A stretch of DNA of 64,000 bases from contig NZ_JABEQN010000004.1 of assembly GCF_014174165.1 (NCBI RefSeq), forward strand, positions 1-64,000, given 5' to 3'. Made by a program: the position numbers and the translations under genes. Every line of letters begins with the position of its first letter. Within the stretch, counting starts at the first letter, position 1. This document shows positions 58,910 through 64,000 of the stretch, piece after piece. The notes under the pieces were generated by a model. The model ran no database searches. It worked only from the letters and a program-made list of their open reading frames with translations, and was not told the DNA's origin. Origin of the DNA: Gluconacetobacter dulcium (GTDB taxonomy: Bacteria > Pseudomonadota > Alphaproteobacteria > Acetobacterales > Acetobacteraceae).

Positions 58910-59731
58910 ATGTTTCGCTTTGTTTTCTTTGTTCTTATGGCAATCGCATTGGGGGGATTTGGGACCGTGGCGTGGATCGCGACCCATCGGCCGGCCGCGA
59001 GACCTGACGTGCGGCAGGCTGCCATGGTCAAGGTCCTGGCTGCGTCGCGGTCACTGGATGGAGGGCATTTGCTGAAGCCGGAGGATGTAACCACGATCGA
59101 CATCCCCCATGGGCGGGAAAGCCCCGATATGACGGTCGATTCCCCCCAAGCGCGTGAGGGGCTGATGGGGGCCATGCTGCTTCATGCCGTTGGAGGGCGC
59201 ATGATCCTGCGGTCGGACGACTTGCTGCGTCCGGGCGACCGGGGGTTTCTGGCGGCTGCGCTGCATGGGGGGATGCTGGCCGTGACGGTCGGTGTCGATG
59301 CGATTACGGGCACAGCCGGGCTGATCTGGCCCGGTGACCATGTGGACCTGATTCTGACGCAGACCTTTCCGAACGAACCGCAGGCCGAACGGCGTGTGGT
59401 TGCCGAAATCGTCCTGTCGAACGTGCGGGTGATCGCCATCGACCGCCGCCTGGTGCTGGGCAGGGATGCCGGCAGGGAACCCCAGGCGCGGACGGTGACG
59501 CTGGAAGTGACCGCGATCCAGGCTGAACAGGTTTCGGTGGTGACCCGCATGGGGCTTCTGTCGCTGGCGGTGCGCTCGGCAAAACCCGGAACCGAACCCG
59601 AGCCGGTGCCGCGCGCCGCCTGGGCCGGCGATGTTTCGCGGAGCGTGCGCGATGATCGGGTGCCGGCCCCAGTCGCCCGTTCGGTTCTGCTTTACGAAGG
59701 GGGAGCGGACGGGAAGGAGGTGCGGTTCTGA
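58910..59731 (+). CDS. cpaB: Flp pilus assembly protein CpaB/RcpC
   Basis: 273 residues. N-terminal membrane anchor (FVFFVLMAIALGGFGTVAWIAT), then a SAF-like domain: VLAASRSLDGGHLLKPEDVTTIDIP and ILRSDDLLRPGDRGFLAAALHGGMLAVTVGVDAITGTAGLIWPGDHVDLILTQ, typical of CpaB. It is thought to stabilise the secretin CpaC across the periplasm. Its stop (TGA) shares one base with the cpaC start (TGATG at 59729-59733), so the two are co-translated. Confidence 0.9.
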   Translation: MFRFVFFVLMAIALGGFGTVAWIATHRPAARPDVRQAAMVKVLAASRSLDGGHLLKPEDVTTIDIPHGRESPDMTVDSPQAREGLMGAMLLHAVGGRMILRSDDLLRPGDRGFLAAALHGGMLAVTVGVDAITGTAGLIWPGDHVDLILTQTFPNEPQAERRVVAEIVLSNVRVIAIDRRLVLGRDAGREPQARTVTLEVTAIQAEQVSVVTRMGLLSLAVRSAKPGTEPEPVPRAAWAGDVSRSVRDDRVPAPVARSVLLYEGGADGKEVRF

Positions 59732-61116
59732 TGGCGGGTAGCGGGAGAGCGGCGCGGCTGGTCATGGTGGCCACCCTGTCGGTCCTGCCGGCGCTCAATG
59801 TCCGTGCGCAGGAACCCGGTTCGGGGGAACAGGCCGAGGGGATGCAGGCCCTCAGTCTGGAAGTCGGCAGCGGGCACATGGAATACCTCCCCGAACCCGC
59901 CGCCCGGATCTTCGTCGTCGATCCCAGGATCGTGCAGGTTCGGCCGGCCAGTGGCACGAGCATGGTCCTCTATGGCGTGGCGGCCGGACGGACGACGGTG
60001 ATGGCAAGCGATGCCGCTGGCCGGACGATCGCGCGCTTCACCGTCGATGTGCTGCCGTCGCGCTATGGAGCGTCGCAGGCCGAGGCAGAGATCGCGCGGC
60101 AGATGCCGGGTAGCCAGGTCCGGGTTCAGGCCGATCTGCGCAATCTGGTGCTGACCGGTTCGGTCGAGTCCCCCGAGGACGCGTCACGGGCTGAGGAGAT
60201 CGCGAAGGGGTTCGTGGCCGGTAACCAGGGGGTGACCGATCGGATTGCTATCCGCTCTGCTACACAGGTCACGCTCGTCGTGCGGATTGCCGAGATGGAC
60301 CGGAATGTGGTCCGCCAGTTGGGAATCGACTGGCAGGCGGTCGGCAATATGGGAAAGTTCGGCAGCTTTCCGGCGCTGACGCTGAACATGAACGCCAGCA
60401 CAGCCGCCTGTGTGGCAACCCGCAATCCGTTCTGCCTGGGCAGCAACGTCAATGGTGTGGTCGATGCGCTGGCCCAGGACAATCTGGTGCGGCTGCTCGC
60501 CGAACCGAACCTGACGGTCATGAGCGGGCAAAGCGCCAGTTTTCAGGTAGGCGGCCAATATCCCATTCCGCTGGCACAGCAGGCTGGGGCGATCTCGGTT
60601 GCCTTCAAGAGCTACGGCGTCAGCCTGACGTTTCTGCCGACGGTTTTCAGTAACGGGCGAATCAATCTGCATGTGGTGCCGGAGGTGAGCCAGTTGAGCA
60701 ACCAGAACAGTGTCTCGGTCACCACCTCGGGCTCTACCTCCGTCATTCCCGCCCTGACGGTCAGGCGGGCGGAGACGACGGTGGAACTGGGCAGCGGTGA
60801 GACCTTCGCCATCGCCGGTCTGCTGGAGGATTCGTTGACGGATTCGACCAGGGCCATTCCCGGTGCCGGCGATATTCCGGTGTTGGGGACGCTGTTCCGG
60901 TCGGGGAATTTCAATCGGCAGGAGACCGAACTGGTCATTCTCGTCACGCCGTATCTCGTTCGGCCGGTGGCCGATCGCGCCCGTATGACCGCACCGACCG
61001 ACATGGCGGGGGTGCCGGGTGAGTTGGACCGCCTGCTGCTGTTGCGGCAGGCGATGCCGACTCAGCCCGCCCGGCCCGTTGCCGTGCCGGGGAGTGCCGG
61101 ATTCTTTGTCGAATGA
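59731..61116 (+). CDS. cpaC: Tad pilus secretin CpaC/RcpA
   Basis: 461 residues. Signal peptide (LVMVATLSVLPALNVRA). N-terminal pilus-secretin domain (SLEVGSGHMEYLPEPAARIFVVDPRIVQVRP...VLYGVAAGRTTVMA), a BON-like domain (about 115-170), and the secretin homology domain with LLAEPNLTVMSGQSASFQVGGQYPIP, VSLTFLPTVFSNGRINLHVVPEVS and the signature IPGAGDIPVLGTLFRSGNFNRQETELVILVTPYLV. It forms the outer-membrane channel for the Flp pilus. It overlaps the CpaD-like gene by four bases (61113-61116). Confidence 0.94.
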   Translation: MAGSGRAARLVMVATLSVLPALNVRAQEPGSGEQAEGMQALSLEVGSGHMEYLPEPAARIFVVDPRIVQVRPASGTSMVLYGVAAGRTTVMASDAAGRTIARFTVDVLPSRYGASQAEAEIARQMPGSQVRVQADLRNLVLTGSVESPEDASRAEEIAKGFVAGNQGVTDRIAIRSATQVTLVVRIAEMDRNVVRQLGIDWQAVGNMGKFGSFPALTLNMNASTAACVATRNPFCLGSNVNGVVDALAQDNLVRLLAEPNLTVMSGQSASFQVGGQYPIPLAQQAGAISVAFKSYGVSLTFLPTVFSNGRINLHVVPEVSQLSNQNSVSVTTSGSTSVIPALTVRRAETTVELGSGETFAIAGLLEDSLTDSTRAIPGAGDIPVLGTLFRSGNFNRQETELVILVTPYLVRPVADRARMTAPTDMAGVPGELDRLLLLRQAMPTQPARPVAVPGSAGFFVE

Positions 61117-61469
61117 CGGTGGTGGGCGCGCGACATGTCAGGTCGGGCATGCTGTGTTGTGTTCTGGTTCTGCTGGCGGGTTGCGCGTCGCTGGAGCCCT
61201 ATCGCAGGCCCTATGCCTGGCACCCCGTGGGGGCCAATCAGGCCAATCTGGCGGCAATGGTTGCCGATCCGCATGACCTGGCGCGTGGGCAGTCTGAACA
61301 GGAAACGGATGCGCGGGCGCCGGTGCTGGCGATCGAGCGTGTGCGCGAGGACAAGCCGAAGCGATTGCCTTCCACCAGCGGGATTTTCGGTGGTGCCATG
61401 GGATCCGGGTCGGGATTGGCGGCTGGTGCCAATAATGGCGGGCCGCCCGTATCCGCATACGGGTACTGA
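61113..61469 (+). CDS. cpaD: Short CpaD-like pilus lipoprotein
   Basis: 118 residues. Lipoprotein signal with lipobox LAGC (Cys24). The only CpaD hallmark is WHPVGANQANLAAMVADPHDLARGQ, equivalent to the C-terminal GCAT..NLAAMVANPADL block of full-length CpaD (about 200-230 residues), followed by the D.RAPVLAIERVR segment. The large N-terminal part of normal CpaD is missing and the conserved Cys of the block is absent. Synteny between cpaC and cpaE makes the assignment likely. It should sit in the outer membrane with the secretin. The Gly/Ser-rich tail (FGGAMGSGSGLAAGANNGG) is unusual. Confidence 0.72.
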   Translation: MTVVGARHVRSGMLCCVLVLLAGCASLEPYRRPYAWHPVGANQANLAAMVADPHDLARGQSEQETDARAPVLAIERVREDKPKRLPSTSGIFGGAMGSGSGLAAGANNGGPPVSAYGY

Positions 61470-61472
61470 ACG

Positions 61473-62692
61473 ATGACGGAGATGGACACGGCGGGCCGGC
61501 ACGACAGACCGTTCCTGATGGGGTTTATCGGCGACGCCGGGACCGAGGCGATCATTCGTGATGGTCTGGGATCATTCGTCGGCTTCACCGTCGATCTGCG
61601 CCGTGGGTCCGTCCGGACCGCCATCGCTGCCCTGCGCCGGCAGGCAACCCCGAAAATATTGATCGTCGATATCGGGGAAGAAAAGCAGCCGATCAGCGCC
61701 CTGCGCGAACTGGCCAATGTGGTCGAGCCGGATGTATCGGTTCTACTGGTCGGCACCCTGGATAGCGCGGATTTCTATCGCGAGGTCACGCGCGGGCTCG
61801 GCGTGCTGGAATATCTGCCGCGTCCGCTGACGCGAGAAAAGATCGCGCGCGAATTCGGCCCGGTGCTGATGGGACAGATCCCCGAGCGCGACAATGGCGG
61901 TCGGTGCGTGACGGTTACCGGCGTGCGGGGCGGGGTGGGGGCCTCCACCATCGCGACCAACCTGGCGTGGCTGTTCGGGGTGGCGATGCACCGCCATACG
62001 GTGCTGCTGGATGCCGACCTGTATCGGGGCATGACGGCCCTGATGCTCGACGTGGCGGCGGGGGCTGGATTGTGCCAGGCGTTGGAGATGCCGGAACGGA
62101 TTGATGTGCTGCTGCTCGAACGCGCGGCCGTTCCGGCGGCCGAGCGGCTGCATGTGCTGGCGGACCGGCTCGATTTCATGACCGAACTGAATTGCGCACC
62201 GGCCGCGACGCGTGCCCTGCTGGGTGTGTTGCGGAATCGATACAATTTTATCGTGGCGGATGTGCCGTTTGTGCCGAACAGGTTCAGTCGCGATCTGCTG
62301 ATGGAAGTGCATCAGCGCATTCTGGTTCTGGAGCCGACCCTGGCATCGGTGCGCGAGACACTGCGTCTGCTGGAGGTTCCGCCCGGCCCCTTGCAGAAAC
62401 AGCGGCCGGTTCTGGTCCTGAATCGTATGGGCCGGCCCGGCACGCTGAACCGTCGGCAGGTGGAGGATGCCCTGAAAAATCATGTCGACCTGATTATTCC
62501 CGATCTGCCGCGTCAGGTCGGAAATGCTGAAACATTGGGAGAGGCGGCGGTCGCAGCGCGCGGCGTGTTTCGTAACGCGATGTTCGAACTGGCGCGGCAG
62601 GTCGATGCGGTGGGCATGCTGGATGTCGGGTCCGGATTGTCAGCGGGGCCGACAGCCGGGATCGGGCGACGCTGGCTGTCGTTCGGTCGGCG

Positions 62693-62696
<4 letters not shown>
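61473..62696 (+). CDS. cpaE: Pilus-localising ATPase CpaE/TadZ
   Basis: 407 residues. N-terminal atypical receiver domain (about 10-130; ILIVDIGEEKQPISALRELANVV). C-terminal MinD/ParA-like ATPase with deviant Walker A GVRGGVGAST (150-159), in which the usual signature lysine (KGGxGxST) is replaced by Arg. HTVLLDADLYRGMTALMLDV is the switch region, and YNFIVADVPF the Walker B region. It places the Tad machine at the cell pole. The stop overlaps the cpaF start (ATGA at 62693-62696). Confidence 0.9.

Positions 62697-64000
<1,304 letters not shown>

Overview
The window is GC-rich chromosomal DNA from an alphaproteobacterium, most likely an acetic acid bacterium (Acetobacteraceae, Gluconacetobacter/Komagataeibacter-like). 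Support for this comes from the bifunctional AroK-AroB fusion, the short NAD-type isocitrate dehydrogenase, a Hint-domain surface protein of the type common in acetic acid bacteria, a two-domain cold-shock protein, and alphaproteobacterial neighbourhoods (cycM/kdsB/pheA, dapA-smpB, recG/sdhE-mfd). Genus and species cannot be fixed from the sequence alone. Coding density is high, and many genes are joined by 4-base ATGA start/stop overlaps. The long open frames antisense to real genes are GC-rich shadows and were left out.

Layout. 1-2713: a translationally coupled purine-catabolism operon (PucG-like aminotransferase, PuuE allantoinase, UraD, UraH) that takes 5-hydroxyisourate towards allantoate and ureidoglycine products. 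2806-6528: a DUF6624-like exported protein, isocitrate dehydrogenase and aminopeptidase P. 6643-12117: PrmA, the UvrD/PcrA helicase, and two RadC-like proteins either side of a HAD phosphatase. The two RadC copies have complementary losses. 12146-17023: a MASE1-PAS-GGDEF diguanylate cyclase, an XRE regulator, the Hint-domain protein with an AT-richer N-terminal half, and tRNA-Thr(UGU). This block also carries palindromic repeats, one of which recurs at 6560. 17169-23206: amino-acid and envelope housekeeping (serA, hisN-like, cytochrome c, kdsB, pheA, dapA, smpB). 23390-31760: cold-shock protein, LpxR-type lipid A deacylase, recG, and the sdhE-mfd pair.

31808-41049: mixed metabolism and envelope genes: SDR, a tiny membrane protein, aldo/keto reductase, exported EEP-family hydrolase, beta-carbonic anhydrase, alaS, a TenA-like protein, a GtrA-like protein and an OmpA-family porin. 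41351-45342: aroKB, then divergent xerD preceded by a coupled 47-residue membrane peptide, then accA. 45424-53875: a lytic transglycosylase with SPOR domain, DUF1489, a secreted nucleoside hydrolase, hemW, kup, the PLP-homeostasis protein YggS, and rsmB. 53966-57898: rpe, a heparinase II/III-family protein with an in-frame duplication, and a GT4 glycosyltransferase.

58111-64000: the start of a Tad (tight adherence) Flp pilus operon: Flp pilin, TadV/CpaA prepilin peptidase, CpaB, CpaC secretin, a very short CpaD-like lipoprotein, CpaE/TadZ, and the CpaF/TadA ATPase cut by the window edge. The remaining tad genes presumably lie beyond the right edge. No CRISPR array, rRNA, prophage or complete insertion sequence was seen.
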